From: CAYMTR01 sp964393405
GTDB taxonomy: Bacteria; Bacteroidota; Bacteroidia; Bacteroidales; Prolixibacteraceae
DNA: 64,000 nucleotides
Assembly: GCA_964393405.1 (NCBI GenBank)
Contig: CAYMTR010000002.1
Location: 75,853 to 139,852, forward strand
Direction: 5' to 3'
Part shown: piece by piece, positions 19,201 through 29,029 of the stretch
Layout of the letters: each line of letters opens with the position of its first letter
Numbering within the stretch: the first letter of the stretch is position 1
Notes under the pieces: generated by a model
What the model was told of the DNA's origin: nothing
What the model saw: the letters and a program-made list of their open reading frames with translations, nothing else
Database searches by the model: none
Position numbers and translations under genes: made by a program

Positions 19201-20832
19201 TTATTTATCCCAAAAGATTGGAGCTGATCCAACAGATTTCTGAGCCGGAGCATTATCATTCATAGATAATTCATCTGAACTCCAAGGCAATGACAGAGGG
19301 TATGGTCTAGTACATTGAACAGGAACCTTTCCGCTACCTTCAGGTCCGCCAGTTGCCAAATCGCCCATTGTATTAGGGTCAAACATTACAGGATAACCTG
19401 TACGACGATAGTCAGTATATGAATCGTTAGATGAACCAAATTTAGAAATCCATTTTTGAGTCATAACGATTTCAAATTTCTTTTCTGCTGATGATGCATC
19501 AAATTCGCCCATTACTTTTTCAATATATTCAGTTACAGCTTCAGATCCAACTAGTTCAGGTTCTGTACCCATACCGGCAACTGCTGTAACCTGGTCAACT
19601 AAAACAAAAGAAGCTTCAATTGCAGATTGGAGTATTGTTTTCAAGTCATCAGCAATTTTACCTTTAGCAGCTAATTCAGCTTTTAGATATAAAACGTCTG
19701 CTGCTGTAATCATTCTATAAGGTGCAGCACCTGTTCCGTCATCAACTCCAAGAGGACCAGATTTATCTAAATCGTCAGAATCAAAAGCACCACCAACAGG
19801 ATATAAACCAATTAAAGAAAAGGTATTTCTCCCTGCGTGATCACTGTTTACTCCAACAGAGCCGAAATAGATAGTTACAAAATTACCATCTCTGTATTCA
19901 GAAGGATTTTCAGGAGTATCACCATCGCTTAATTGAGTGCAGATATAATAAGGAGTCCTTGGATCAGGAATACCTGAAAAAATATGAGTAGCTTTTCCAT
20001 TCAAAATTTCCCAGAACCATGGGCTTATATATGAACTTACTTGTCCACCGGCATATTCATCAACAAATCCAGGATTTCTGTTATCCGGAGCAACTGAAGG
20101 GCCATAAGGTATTGCAAAGTCTTCGCCTTCATCGATTAAATCACCGGCCAGGAGAGCGTCAACTTTTGACTGATCATATATTCCGGTATTTATTGCCTGA
20201 ACATATAATTTCAATTTCAAAGAATTTATTGCCTTATTCCATAGATCAGTATCGCCACCATAAATAATGTCGTCAGCACCCGGAACAAGTTCGTTTTCTG
20301 CTTCAGTATTTGAAATATCAGCAAGTGCTTCATCAAGTAATGCAATGCATGCTTTATAAATTTCTTCATCTACATCAAACTTTGGATTGAAGTTTCCTGG
20401 AGCACAAGCTTCAGAGAAAGGAACGCTACCCCAGATATCAACCATCTGACTGAATAAATAAGCTTTATAAAACTTACCGATACCGGCATAAATTGTATTT
20501 CCGGATTCAGTAGCATTATCGATAAGGTTCTGAACTTCTTTAACAGGTCCAACATATAAATTAGCCCAAATATTCTCCACATCATCGCCAAGAATACCAT
20601 ATTGATCCAATTTCTCACGGGTAACAACCTGATGGACATATACAGAAGTAATATAACCTAGATCATAATAGCCATTACCCAGAATAGCACCAATATCTTG
20701 GTTAATCACGGGTAAAACTTTATTTATTTTTATTACAGAAGGATTATTAGGATCGGTATTAATATCGAGCCATCCTTCACATGATGATAACAAAAGCGTT
20801 ATCAATACTATAATAGGAATTAACTTTTTCAT
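19201..20832 (-). CDS. SusD/RagB-family surface lipoprotein
   Basis: A 543-residue lipoprotein, signal peptide II with LLLSSC, followed by the SusD-like start EGWLDINTDPNNP characteristic of the SusD-like_2 (PF12771-type) subfamily. It continues with a helical TPR-like body (YKAYLFSQMVDIWGSVPFSE) and the C-terminal part containing YRRTGYP. It forms the lid that captures ligands over its SusC partner. It lies 20 bases downstream of the SusC gene. The ligand, glycan or peptide, cannot be told because no degradative enzyme is linked. Confidence 0.92.
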   Translation of the reverse strand: MKKLIPIIVLITLLLSSCEGWLDINTDPNNPSVIKINKVLPVINQDIGAILGNGYYDLGYITSVYVHQVVTREKLDQYGILGDDVENIWANLYVGPVKEVQNLIDNATESGNTIYAGIGKFYKAYLFSQMVDIWGSVPFSEACAPGNFNPKFDVDEEIYKACIALLDEALADISNTEAENELVPGADDIIYGGDTDLWNKAINSLKLKLYVQAINTGIYDQSKVDALLAGDLIDEGEDFAIPYGPSVAPDNRNPGFVDEYAGGQVSSYISPWFWEILNGKATHIFSGIPDPRTPYYICTQLSDGDTPENPSEYRDGNFVTIYFGSVGVNSDHAGRNTFSLIGLYPVGGAFDSDDLDKSGPLGVDDGTGAAPYRMITAADVLYLKAELAAKGKIADDLKTILQSAIEASFVLVDQVTAVAGMGTEPELVGSEAVTEYIEKVMGEFDASSAEKKFEIVMTQKWISKFGSSNDSYTDYRRTGYPVMFDPNTMGDLATGGPEGSGKVPVQCTRPYPLSLPWSSDELSMNDNAPAQKSVGSAPIFWDK

Positions 20833-20852
20833 ACATTGAAAATTTAAATCAA

Positions 20853-23800
20853 TTAAAATACTAGTTTGATATTAAAACCAATACGTCTAGTCGACGGTGC
20901 TGCGTCATATTCTACACCTAACACGTTTGTAGCTCCATAAGTACTTACTTCAGGATCGAAGTTTGTATGTTCCGGAATAAATGGTGTAAAGTACCATAAG
21001 TTTCTAGCAGTTACGCTAAGATTTATCTGACTAAAAGGTGATTTTTTAATCCATGTTTCAGGAATGCTGTATGCTAATGAAACTTCACGTAAGCGAAGAG
21101 TTGTTGCATCATAAATCTGCCATTCAGCAAATGAATTTATTGCGAAGGTATCACCAAAATAAAGGTCATTAGTTGAAACTTGTGTTGTGTTCTGAATTGT
21201 ATTTCCATTACCATCAAGTATTGGTTCCAATGTCTGAGCATCTCCGTATACACCTGGAATTATGTGTGTTTTTTCACGGTCTTCTGTATCCATCGTAACA
21301 CCACGTCCAAGAAGTGTTGAAACAGTATTTGTATATATATCGCCTCCGTATTTCAGGTCAATAAGGAATGACAATGAAAAACCGTAAGCACTTAAAGTAT
21401 TTGTCCAACCAGCCATAAATTTGGGGTTAGGATCGCCTACAACTTGTTGTTCATCGTCCTGAATCATAAATCCAGTTGATGGATCTATTAAAAGGTTTCC
21501 CTCATTATCACGAGCTGTAGCAGTACCATATAATACACCGTAAGGTTGTCCTACTATTAAAGCAGATGCTGGGTCATCAAAAAGCAAATCGATGTAAGCA
21601 AGTGAATCAACACCATTGATGCTTACAACCTTGTTTATATTCTTAGTAAAAGTTAACCTCATATCCCAGTCAAAATGTTTAGTGTCGACTGGTTTAGCCA
21701 TAACAGATACTTCAATACCTTTATTGTTGAGTTCACCAACATTTGTGTATGTTTGGTAATAACCTGATGAAGAAGGTACGATAATTGGATATATCTGATC
21801 AGTAGAATTACTATTATATAAAGCGATATCAAAATTCAACCTGTTTTTAAAGAAGTTGATTTCGGCACCAATTTCCATGTCCTCTTTATATTCAGGAGTA
21901 AGGTTAGGATCATAAGAAACATCAGGAGTATACATATATGATTGTCCCATGAACGGGCCACCAAGTTCGTAAATATCATATACCATATATGGATCTGCAT
22001 CCATACCTACTTTACCCCAGCTAGCCCTTAGCTTACCAAAGCTCAATATATCGCTGTCGATATTAAATGCATCAGTAAAGATGAAAGACAAATCAACAGC
22101 TGGATAGAAATATGAATTGTTAGATTTTGGAAGAGTTGAAGACCAGTCGTTTCTTCCTCTTAATGTCAAGAAAGCAAAATCTTTGTAATTAAGAGTTACT
22201 TCACCTAAAAGTCCCATTAAACGACGTTTTGAGTAACCTCCACCTATTGCAACAACATCTTCTGTGTTATCAATGTCGTATAATCCTTCAACAATAAAAC
22301 CGAATCCACGATATGCCTGACGATTTGTTTCTCTTTGATTATGGTTCAAACCAATCAAACCATCGATTGAGAAACCTGAAACTATTTCTTTATCAAAAGA
22401 AAGGAACAACTGGGATTCAAGCTCTGTTGACCTAAACATATCTTCAGTAATACCACCTGATTTTCCAAACATCGGTGCTCTTGAGCCAATATCGATAATT
22501 TCGGCACGATCTTGGATAAATGAGTTAAATCCAAATTTATAAGACAGGTTCAACCAACTTAAAATTTCATACTTTAAGTTAACATTACCTGAAATACGAT
22601 CCATATCAGTTAAAACTTGATTATGTTTCCATGACCAGAGTGGGTTATCAAACTGATCTCCGTTTGGCTGCATTGGTGCACCTGTAAGAGGATTTTCGTA
22701 TGGGTCCATAATCCAATTTCGTCCAAGATATAATGCACGTGCAAAAGAAGAGGCACCATAACCTTCAGATGATTGGTTATTACCAAAAATACCTCCAACC
22801 TGACTTGTTGCAGAATAAGAAAGTGAAGCACCAGCAGTAAGTTTCTTCCAAAGTTTAATGTTTCCTCCAACGCTAATGTTTGTACGGTTAAAATTAGAGT
22901 AAGGAATATAACCGTCATTTCTCGAATCTGAAATAGTTAAATTGTATGAAGACTGATCAGTACTTCCTGAAACATTAATTGAGTTATCGAAAGATACCCC
23001 TGTTTCAAATAAACTTGACACATTGTCTGGTTGAGCAACATATGGAATATTTTTACCCCAATCAAATGCAGCAGAATATCCACCCCAAGTTGGGATAGAG
23101 TCTCTTGAGTCAAAACTTGGGCCCCAAGAACCATTGGCATTTGAATATCCAAAAGATGAACCAGGTCCGTATGTATTCTGATAATCAGGTAAACTAGAAA
23201 TGGTTTCAAAATTCACAGAACTGTTAATAGCAATAGAAAATTTCTTTGCTCTTGCACTTCCTGATTTTGTAGTGATAAGAATAACACCATTTTTAGCCCT
23301 TGATCCATATAAAGCAGCTGCAGCAGCACCTTTTAGTACAGAAGTAGATTCTATATCATTGGGATCTAAAGTTCCAATACCACTACCATAAGCACCACCA
23401 CCGGTACTAAGGTTTGTTGTGCTGACATAATCATTACTGTAAGGGATTCCATCAACAACAAATAATGGTTGGTTATCACCTGAAAATGAAGAGTTACCAC
23501 GAATGGTAATTCTGGTTGCTGACCCCGGGGCACCTCCAGTTGAACGAATTTCAACACCGGCTACTTTGCCATCGAGAGCCCTGAGCATGTCATTTTCAGA
23601 TCTTTGCAACATCTCTTCTGATGCAACTTCTGTTGATGCATATCCAAGAGCTTTCTTGGCCTTGGAAATACCGAAAGCTGTTACCACAACTTCGTCAACT
23701 GAAAAAGCACCTTTCTGAAGTTCAACCGAGATGCTGGAAGCTGATCCGATTTCAATTTCCTTTGTTTCAAAACCAACAAAAGAAAACCTCAATGTTTTGG

Positions 23801-24005
23801 CGTCCTTGGCTACACTTAAAGAAAACTTCCCATCGATATCTGTAACAGTACCAATGCTAGTCCCCTTTACTACAACCGATACACCCGGTAACGTACTACC
23901 ATCATCGGAGTCAGTTACCGTACCGGTAATTGTCCGACTTTGGGCGAAAACTACATGTATCCCACATAGAAGCAGGCATGTAAGTAAAAGCGCAAATTTT
24001 CTCAT
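20853..24005 (-). CDS. SusC/RagA TonB-linked outer-membrane transporter
   Basis: A 1050-residue protein. Signal peptide (residues ~1-21), a carboxypeptidase-regulatory-like beta-sandwich (RTITGTVTDSDDGSTLPGV...) at ~24-110, a TonB-box-like region around DEVVVTAFGI, plug domain with GVEIRSTGGAPGSATRITIR and PLFVVDGIPY, then the 22-strand barrel ending in an aromatic residue (FNIKLVF). It imports oligomeric nutrients in complex with its SusD. No anti-sigma/ECF sigma pair or hybrid two-component sensor is next to it. Confidence 0.96.
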   Translation of the reverse strand: MRKFALLLTCLLLCGIHVVFAQSRTITGTVTDSDDGSTLPGVSVVVKGTSIGTVTDIDGKFSLSVAKDAKTLRFSFVGFETKEIEIGSASSISVELQKGAFSVDEVVVTAFGISKAKKALGYASTEVASEEMLQRSENDMLRALDGKVAGVEIRSTGGAPGSATRITIRGNSSFSGDNQPLFVVDGIPYSNDYVSTTNLSTGGGAYGSGIGTLDPNDIESTSVLKGAAAAALYGSRAKNGVILITTKSGSARAKKFSIAINSSVNFETISSLPDYQNTYGPGSSFGYSNANGSWGPSFDSRDSIPTWGGYSAAFDWGKNIPYVAQPDNVSSLFETGVSFDNSINVSGSTDQSSYNLTISDSRNDGYIPYSNFNRTNISVGGNIKLWKKLTAGASLSYSATSQVGGIFGNNQSSEGYGASSFARALYLGRNWIMDPYENPLTGAPMQPNGDQFDNPLWSWKHNQVLTDMDRISGNVNLKYEILSWLNLSYKFGFNSFIQDRAEIIDIGSRAPMFGKSGGITEDMFRSTELESQLFLSFDKEIVSGFSIDGLIGLNHNQRETNRQAYRGFGFIVEGLYDIDNTEDVVAIGGGYSKRRLMGLLGEVTLNYKDFAFLTLRGRNDWSSTLPKSNNSYFYPAVDLSFIFTDAFNIDSDILSFGKLRASWGKVGMDADPYMVYDIYELGGPFMGQSYMYTPDVSYDPNLTPEYKEDMEIGAEINFFKNRLNFDIALYNSNSTDQIYPIIVPSSSGYYQTYTNVGELNNKGIEVSVMAKPVDTKHFDWDMRLTFTKNINKVVSINGVDSLAYIDLLFDDPASALIVGQPYGVLYGTATARDNEGNLLIDPSTGFMIQDDEQQVVGDPNPKFMAGWTNTLSAYGFSLSFLIDLKYGGDIYTNTVSTLLGRGVTMDTEDREKTHIIPGVYGDAQTLEPILDGNGNTIQNTTQVSTNDLYFGDTFAINSFAEWQIYDATTLRLREVSLAYSIPETWIKKSPFSQINLSVTARNLWYFTPFIPEHTNFDPEVSTYGATNVLGVEYDAAPSTRRIGFNIKLVF

Positions 24006-24454
24006 AAAAAATTAAATTTAGGTTAATAAAAAGACTATCTCGCAATTTCTTTGATTATTAGCTTGTTAAGTTAATACATTTAAAAAACAAATTTTTATTT
24101 TTTTTGAATATTTTAAGGAAAAAAAAAGAATCATTTTTCACCATTAGATATAATATTAGATAAACACTTAGAAACTAAAATGAATATTTATGCAATTATT
24201 TTGTTTAATATTCGATTTTTTATAATATCCACATAACACTTCTTAGCAGTAAAATTAAAAAAAATTAACATTTAGCAATGGAATTTTGGCTTATTTTAAG
24301 AATTCATCTATAAAAAATATTGAACTGAAAGGAATACTATTGATCTAACCTTTAATTAAAAGATCTAGAAAAAATAAACTAACTAATCGAGATTATTGGA
24401 TGGAATTAATTTTCAACTTTTTATAAAGAATGATAAAGACTATAAAATCTAAAT
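24006..24454. other. 449-base AT-rich intergenic region upstream of susC homologue
   Basis: Very AT-rich with several A and T runs. It must hold the promoter for the leftward SusC operon, but I could not find a convincing CAAAnnTA/CAA pair on the plus strand (minus-strand promoter). No ORF or stable hairpin stands out; a regulatory leader is possible. Confidence 0.5.
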
Positions 24455-25321
24455 TCAGTATTTTAATTTACTCAGCCATTTTATTAATTCTCCCTTGGTT
24501 TCTTCATCTTTCAGTCCAAAAATCAGGTTAGTTTTTATAAAATCCAGCTTATTCCCAATATCATATCTCACTCCATCAAAACAAAACCCGTATAAATCAT
24601 GATCCTTCAACATCAGTTTCATTGCATCTGTTAGTTGAATTTCATCGTTGATTCCCGGAATAGTATTTTCAAGGTATTCAAAAATCTGTGGAGTAAAAAT
24701 GTATCTGCTGGCGAAAGCTAAGTTTGACGGAGCAAGTTCAGGCTTTGGTTTTTCTACAAAACCATTTGCTTTGTAAAAATTCTCTTCAATTAATTCACCA
24801 TTAATCACCCCATATTTGTGAACTTTCTCCATATCAACTCTTTCAAGAGCAACAATAGGGCTCTGATATTTATCAAATTTATCAAGCAGTTGTTTGGTTA
24901 CCGGCTGATTGTTTCCTTCCATTAAAGTGTCACCAAGCAATACCGCAAATGGCTCATCTCCTACAAACGTCTTAGCATGCATGATTGCATGTCCTAATCC
25001 TCTTAATTCTTTTTGCCAAACAAAGTGGATGTTGGCCATTGAAGTTATTCTCCTAATTTGCTCAAGTTGTTCAATTTTGCCCTTTTCCTCAAGTGCTTTC
25101 TCCAGTTCCCAGCTTCTATCAAAATATTCTTCTATAGCTCTTTTACCTCGACCAATTATCAAAAGTATATCAGTTATTCCAGATTCAACTGCCTCTTCAA
25201 CAACATATTGAATTACCGGAGTGTCAACAACTGGAACCATTTCCTTAGGTTGTGATTTTGTTACCGGTAAAAACCTTGTACCAAAACCTGCCGCAGGTAT
25301 TACTGCTTTTCTTACTTTCAT
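24455..25321 (-). CDS. galU: UTP-glucose-1-phosphate uridylyltransferase
   Basis: A nucleotidyltransferase of 288 residues with the GalU signature AVIPAAGFGTRFLPVTK and MVPVVDTPVIQY, plus FGLKDEE near the C-terminus. It makes UDP-glucose from glucose-1-P and UTP; in this operon it might also act on glucuronate-1-P. I chose the ATG at 25321 (MKVRKAVIP): the longer frame from 25360 adds 13 unconserved residues and would overlap the upstream kinase gene. Last gene of a four-gene operon. Confidence 0.93.
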   Translation of the reverse strand: MKVRKAVIPAAGFGTRFLPVTKSQPKEMVPVVDTPVIQYVVEEAVESGITDILLIIGRGKRAIEEYFDRSWELEKALEEKGKIEQLEQIRRITSMANIHFVWQKELRGLGHAIMHAKTFVGDEPFAVLLGDTLMEGNNQPVTKQLLDKFDKYQSPIVALERVDMEKVHKYGVINGELIEENFYKANGFVEKPKPELAPSNLAFASRYIFTPQIFEYLENTIPGINDEIQLTDAMKLMLKDHDLYGFCFDGVRYDIGNKLDFIKTNLIFGLKDEETKGELIKWLSKLKY

Positions 25322-25340
25322 TTCTAATGCTATTGAAATA

Positions 25341-26348
25341 TTAATTTTTATTGCTAACAATCAGTGGTTTAATTACCTCTATCCCCTTCTTTGATAAAAC
25401 ATTAACCAATTCTTCGTATTGATTTTCAGTCGAATATGTTCCGATAACAGCACCACCTGAACCTGTAAATTTGGCACTTGCACCAACCGAACGGGCTAAT
25501 TTTACCATTTTTTTGTTTTCTTCAGTAATTTCAATTAACGACTCTCTAATGTCGTAATTGTGGTTTATCAAGCTGTGCATCTTGGCTGAATCGTTTCCAA
25601 TCAAAGCTTCTCTAAATTCTTCGGTAAGCCTTGCCCACTCTTTCATGGCTTTATGAACCTTTTCTTCCCCTATATCAAATCTCGCCCTCAAGTTATTGTG
25701 CGTAACCTCTGAACCCTGCGATTGATCAGATCTGAATGCAATATATATAGGAGGTAAGTTTGAAAAATCTAACTTGCTGTATTCTCCATAACCTTGTCTC
25801 ATCATAATTTCCTTATCAAAGTTCATAAAAACAGGGTGTTCATATGCCTGAGCAACTCTGTCCTGCAAACCTGCTGAAATTCCAAGTTGGTCTTTTTCTG
25901 TTGATAAAACAAGATTAGCTAAAATTGGTTTTGGAATTTCAACTTTATAAAATTCCATCAACGCTTTCATCCCTGCAGTAATAATAGCACTCGATCCTGC
26001 AAGACCTAACCTTAGGGGAATATTCGAACTATAACAAATCGTAAAGTTTTTCTTTTCTAGTTTTAAAGAATTAGCCTTGCAGTATTTTTGAAAAGTTATT
26101 ATTGCTGCCTGCAACAACCTCACACCTCCATAATATCCATATAAATCGATTCCTTCAACAAGGTCATCCATCGATTCGTATATAGTACAATCAAGTTTTT
26201 CGGGTTTAATTTCCAACTTAGGAGTTTGATATAATTGTATATGGGCTGAAAAATTACTAAAAACAAAAGCAATTGTTTTCCCGAAATATCCATCAGAAGG
26301 ATTTCCTATTAATGCAGCTCTGGGATAGGATTTTGTTTCAATTATCAT
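25341..26348 (-). CDS. GHMP-family sugar kinase, glucuronokinase-like
   Basis: A 335-residue GHMP kinase. N-terminal PRAALIGNPSDGYFGKTIA resembles plant glucuronokinases; the ATP-binding motif is PLRLGLAGSSAIITA and the C-terminal motif is GASAKFTGSGGAVIG. Glucuronokinase phosphorylates D-glucuronate at C1 for UDP-glucuronate salvage. The immediate neighbour is a nucleotidyltransferase that could provide the second step, which strengthens the assignment. Galacturonokinase or another sugar-1-kinase remains possible. Confidence 0.78.
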   Translation of the reverse strand: MIIETKSYPRAALIGNPSDGYFGKTIAFVFSNFSAHIQLYQTPKLEIKPEKLDCTIYESMDDLVEGIDLYGYYGGVRLLQAAIITFQKYCKANSLKLEKKNFTICYSSNIPLRLGLAGSSAIITAGMKALMEFYKVEIPKPILANLVLSTEKDQLGISAGLQDRVAQAYEHPVFMNFDKEIMMRQGYGEYSKLDFSNLPPIYIAFRSDQSQGSEVTHNNLRARFDIGEEKVHKAMKEWARLTEEFREALIGNDSAKMHSLINHNYDIRESLIEITEENKKMVKLARSVGASAKFTGSGGAVIGTYSTENQYEELVNVLSKKGIEVIKPLIVSNKN

Positions 26349-26367
26349 ATCAAGTAGATTATATTAT

Positions 26368-26910
26368 TCATTTCACTATAGCTGATATTTTTTTAAAGGA
26401 CTGATCTTTTGCATCTCTGGTTAATTCAAACAGAATTGACTCCATACTTGTAAGTAAAATATCTTCTTGAATAAGTCTGATTTTGGCAAGTTTCATACTT
26501 TCTTTTTCTCTAGATGAAACGCAGTCAAATACAACTATTGGATTAAATCCTTTCATCTTTAAATCAACGGCTGTCTGCAACACACAAACATGAGATTCAA
26601 TACCACACAAAATAACATTCTTCGGATTCAAGGCCTTTAGTTGCTCATTAAACGCCGGATCATCACAACAACTGAAGGCTGTTTTTTCAATATAGCTGAA
26701 ATTCTCAACTAAATCTGAAATATCGCTTATTGTTGAACCAAGCCCTTTGGTATATTGCTGTGTAAAAACCAAGGGTAAAGATAATTCCTTCAACCCCAAT
26801 ATTAATTTATTAATTTTACTGATAAGCTTCTTTTTATCATTCATCGCAGGCACAAGACGTTCCTGAATATCAATAATCAATCCTACGCTTTCTTCTTTAT
26901 TTATCCTCAT
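26368..26910 (-). CDS. isochorismatase-family cysteine hydrolase
   Basis: A 180-residue protein with the family triad: Asp in IIDIQERL (residue ~14), Lys in YIEKTAFSC, and nucleophile Cys in GIESHVCVLQTA. The family includes nicotinamidases and N-carbamoyl hydrolases; the substrate is not readable. It sits 10 bases downstream of the SIS isomerase gene and 19 bases upstream of the kinase gene, yet has no obvious role in sugar-nucleotide metabolism. Confidence 0.85.
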   Translation of the reverse strand: MRINKEESVGLIIDIQERLVPAMNDKKKLISKINKLILGLKELSLPLVFTQQYTKGLGSTISDISDLVENFSYIEKTAFSCCDDPAFNEQLKALNPKNVILCGIESHVCVLQTAVDLKMKGFNPIVVFDCVSSREKESMKLAKIRLIQEDILLTSMESILFELTRDAKDQSFKKISAIVK

Positions 26911-26920
26911 AATTTAAATG

Positions 26921-27523
26921 TTATTCTTTTGCTTGTTGTCTTGATTTGTGACCTAAATACCCCCCATGATGCCTTTTAGCATAATCAGCACAAGTGAAGC
27001 CAATCTTTTTCATCATCATTACCATAAGTGCATCCCCAATTACAGTCATTACAGTGGTAGATGTACTTGGAGTCAATCCCAGTGGACATACTTCTTTTGG
27101 GTTTCCTGTAAAAATTGAAACCGCACATCTTTTTGAAATATCACTTTCACAATTACCGGTGATAACAATAAACTGTATGCCGTGATGTAAATTTTCAGAT
27201 AAGTCAATTAATTCTATTATCTCTCTGGTTTTTCCTGAATTAGAAATCAGTAAAACCACATCATTTACAGACAATACTCCTAAATCGCCATGCTGAGCGT
27301 CGCTTGGATGAAGGAATAAAGCAGGTGTCCCTGTAGAGCTGAAAGTAGTTGCGATATTTTGTGCTATCTGACCAGCCTTTCCCATACCACTAACAATCAG
27401 TTTTCCGCCTCTTACATGCACCCTATCATAAATAATATCTATCGCTTTACTAAAATTTTCTGTTATAGGAATATTATTAATTGCCTCTGCTTCAAGAGCA
27501 AATATTTGTTGAATATTTTCCAT
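26921..27523 (-). CDS. kdsD: SIS-domain arabinose-5-phosphate isomerase lacking CBS domains
   Basis: A 200-residue single SIS domain with the KdsD/KpsF signatures SGMGKAGQIA, FLHPSDAQHGDLG and ISNSGKTREI. Classical KdsD (~325 residues) carries two CBS domains, which are absent here. Single-domain forms occur in Bacteroidota. The reaction, ribulose-5-P to arabinose-5-P, is the first step to Kdo for LPS. First gene of the leftward operon; divergent from the lipid kinase gene. Confidence 0.85.
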   Translation of the reverse strand: MENIQQIFALEAEAINNIPITENFSKAIDIIYDRVHVRGGKLIVSGMGKAGQIAQNIATTFSSTGTPALFLHPSDAQHGDLGVLSVNDVVLLISNSGKTREIIELIDLSENLHHGIQFIVITGNCESDISKRCAVSIFTGNPKEVCPLGLTPSTSTTVMTVIGDALMVMMMKKIGFTCADYAKRHHGGYLGHKSRQQAKE

Positions 27524-27617
27524 TATTTTCTAGGTTCGTAAAAAAATTATAACGAAAATATATAAAACCGTCCAATTATTAAGTGGTTTTTTATAATTTC
27601 GACACCACAATAGAAGT

Positions 27618-28577
27618 ATGGTTTTGGAAATGAGCGAAAAAAAGTGGTTAGTAATTCTTAATCCTAATGCCGGGGGCAGACAAGCAGAACGTGATTGGCC
27701 TAATATCGAGGAGGAATTGATTAAGGAAGGTTTTGATTTTGAACTGGTAAAAACGGAAGGGCCTTTGCACGCTGTTCTAATTACTAAAGAGAAAATTCAA
27801 TCAGGATACCGGAAAATTATTGCAATTGGAGGTGATGGGACGCTTCATGAAATTGTTAACGGAATAATGAGGCAAAAGATTATCACTGCAGATCAAATAT
27901 TATTGGCAATGATTTCAGTTGGTACAGGTAATGATTGGATTAAAACTCATAATATTTCCTCGGATTACAAAATTGCAATTCAGCAAATTAAAACTGGAAA
28001 TACAATTCAACAAGATGTAGGAAAGATTACATTTAGGAATGAAGTTTCTAATACCGAAACTCGATATTTTATTAATTCTGTTGGAATTGGCTTTGACGCT
28101 AAGGTTGTAGAATATATTTTACCTCAAAAAGCAAAAGGAAAATCTTCGAAATCAGAATATATGCTGGGATTAATTAAGTCCCTGTTTACCAATAAAAACG
28201 TTAGCAGTCAACTTAAGTTAGACTCTCAAACAATTAACACAAAATTATATAACCTCTCTGTTGGATTGTGCAAGTTTAAGGGCGGAGGTTTCAAAATGTT
28301 GCCAAACGCAATACCTGATGATGGCAAACTTGATGTTACTTTAGCATCAAGAATATCTAAAACAAAACTTTTAGTCTCATTACCAAAAATATTTGGAGGC
28401 AAAGTTGAGCAAATAAGATATTTCAAATTTTTCCAAACCGAGAATCTTACTTTAAATATATCTGGTCCAATGTGTACTGAGGCCGATGGAGAATTTCTTG
28501 GTCATTATCCACTTGAGGTATCAATTATTCCTAATCAGATAAAACTTATTTCCAATTTCAACACTATTTTGAATTAA
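27618..28577 (+). CDS. diacylglycerol kinase-family lipid kinase
   Basis: A 319-residue DAGK-catalytic (YegS/BmrU-type) protein. NPNAGGRQA near the start and the nucleotide-binding GGDGTLHEIVNG at residues ~75-86 are diagnostic; VGTGNDWIKT follows. Such enzymes phosphorylate diacylglycerol or other lipid alcohols. Start is ATG 27618 or 27630 (MSEKKW); the latter gives the more usual N-terminus. The small DUF454 gene starts 24 bases after its stop. Confidence 0.9.
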   Translation: MVLEMSEKKWLVILNPNAGGRQAERDWPNIEEELIKEGFDFELVKTEGPLHAVLITKEKIQSGYRKIIAIGGDGTLHEIVNGIMRQKIITADQILLAMISVGTGNDWIKTHNISSDYKIAIQQIKTGNTIQQDVGKITFRNEVSNTETRYFINSVGIGFDAKVVEYILPQKAKGKSSKSEYMLGLIKSLFTNKNVSSQLKLDSQTINTKLYNLSVGLCKFKGGGFKMLPNAIPDDGKLDVTLASRISKTKLLVSLPKIFGGKVEQIRYFKFFQTENLTLNISGPMCTEADGEFLGHYPLEVSIIPNQIKLISNFNTILN

Positions 28578-28601
28578 TAATCAAAACAGTTAAAATTATT
28601 G

Positions 28602-28973
28602 ATGAAAAAAACTGTTTTCATATTATTGGGTCTTTTATCACTCAGTGTAGGAATTATTGGGGTGTTTTTGCCAGGACTACCCACTACCCCATTTCTTCTT
28701 TTGTCGGCTTCTCTTTTTATAAAAAGCTCTGAAAAATTATATCGCTGGTTGATTAGGAACAAATACCTTGGTTCGTACATAACAGATTACCACAAGAATA
28801 AAGGACTTAATAAAACAACTAAAATTCTTTCTATTTCCCTAATGTGGATAATGACAGCAATTTCAGTTTTTCTTGTTGTTAAACTTTTAGCAGTAAAAAT
28901 TCTAATCACTCTGCTCGCAGTTACAGGTACCATAGTAATGGGCTTTGTTATTCCAACAACAAAGGGCAAATAA
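28602..28973 (+). CDS. DUF454/YbaN family inner-membrane protein
   Basis: A 123-residue membrane protein with YbaN-type features: an N-terminal helix pair around GLLSLSVGIIGVFLPGLPTT, a conserved FLLLSASLFIKSSEKLYRWL helix, then NKYLG and a Y-H-K segment, and two C-terminal hydrophobic helices. Function unknown in all organisms. The ATG at 28602 is used; a TTG one codon earlier is in frame. Followed by a bidirectional terminator. Confidence 0.88.
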   Translation: MKKTVFILLGLLSLSVGIIGVFLPGLPTTPFLLLSASLFIKSSEKLYRWLIRNKYLGSYITDYHKNKGLNKTTKILSISLMWIMTAISVFLVVKLLAVKILITLLAVTGTIVMGFVIPTTKGK

Positions 28974-28983
28974 AAGATATAAA

Positions 28984-29012
28984 AAAAGGCAAGATATATT
29001 ATCCTGCCTTTT
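28984..29012. terminator. bidirectional intrinsic terminator
   Basis: AAAAGGCA (28984-28991) pairs with TGCCTTTT (29005-29012) with A- and T-runs on both sides. It can end both the rightward DUF454 unit and the leftward yidC unit that stops at 29030. Confidence 0.75.
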
Positions 29013-29029
29013 CCTGAAGTATTTGTTTT

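Noticed and set aside
24455..25360. 301-residue version of GalU
   Set aside because: The extra 13 residues are not GalU-like and overlap the end of the upstream kinase gene.
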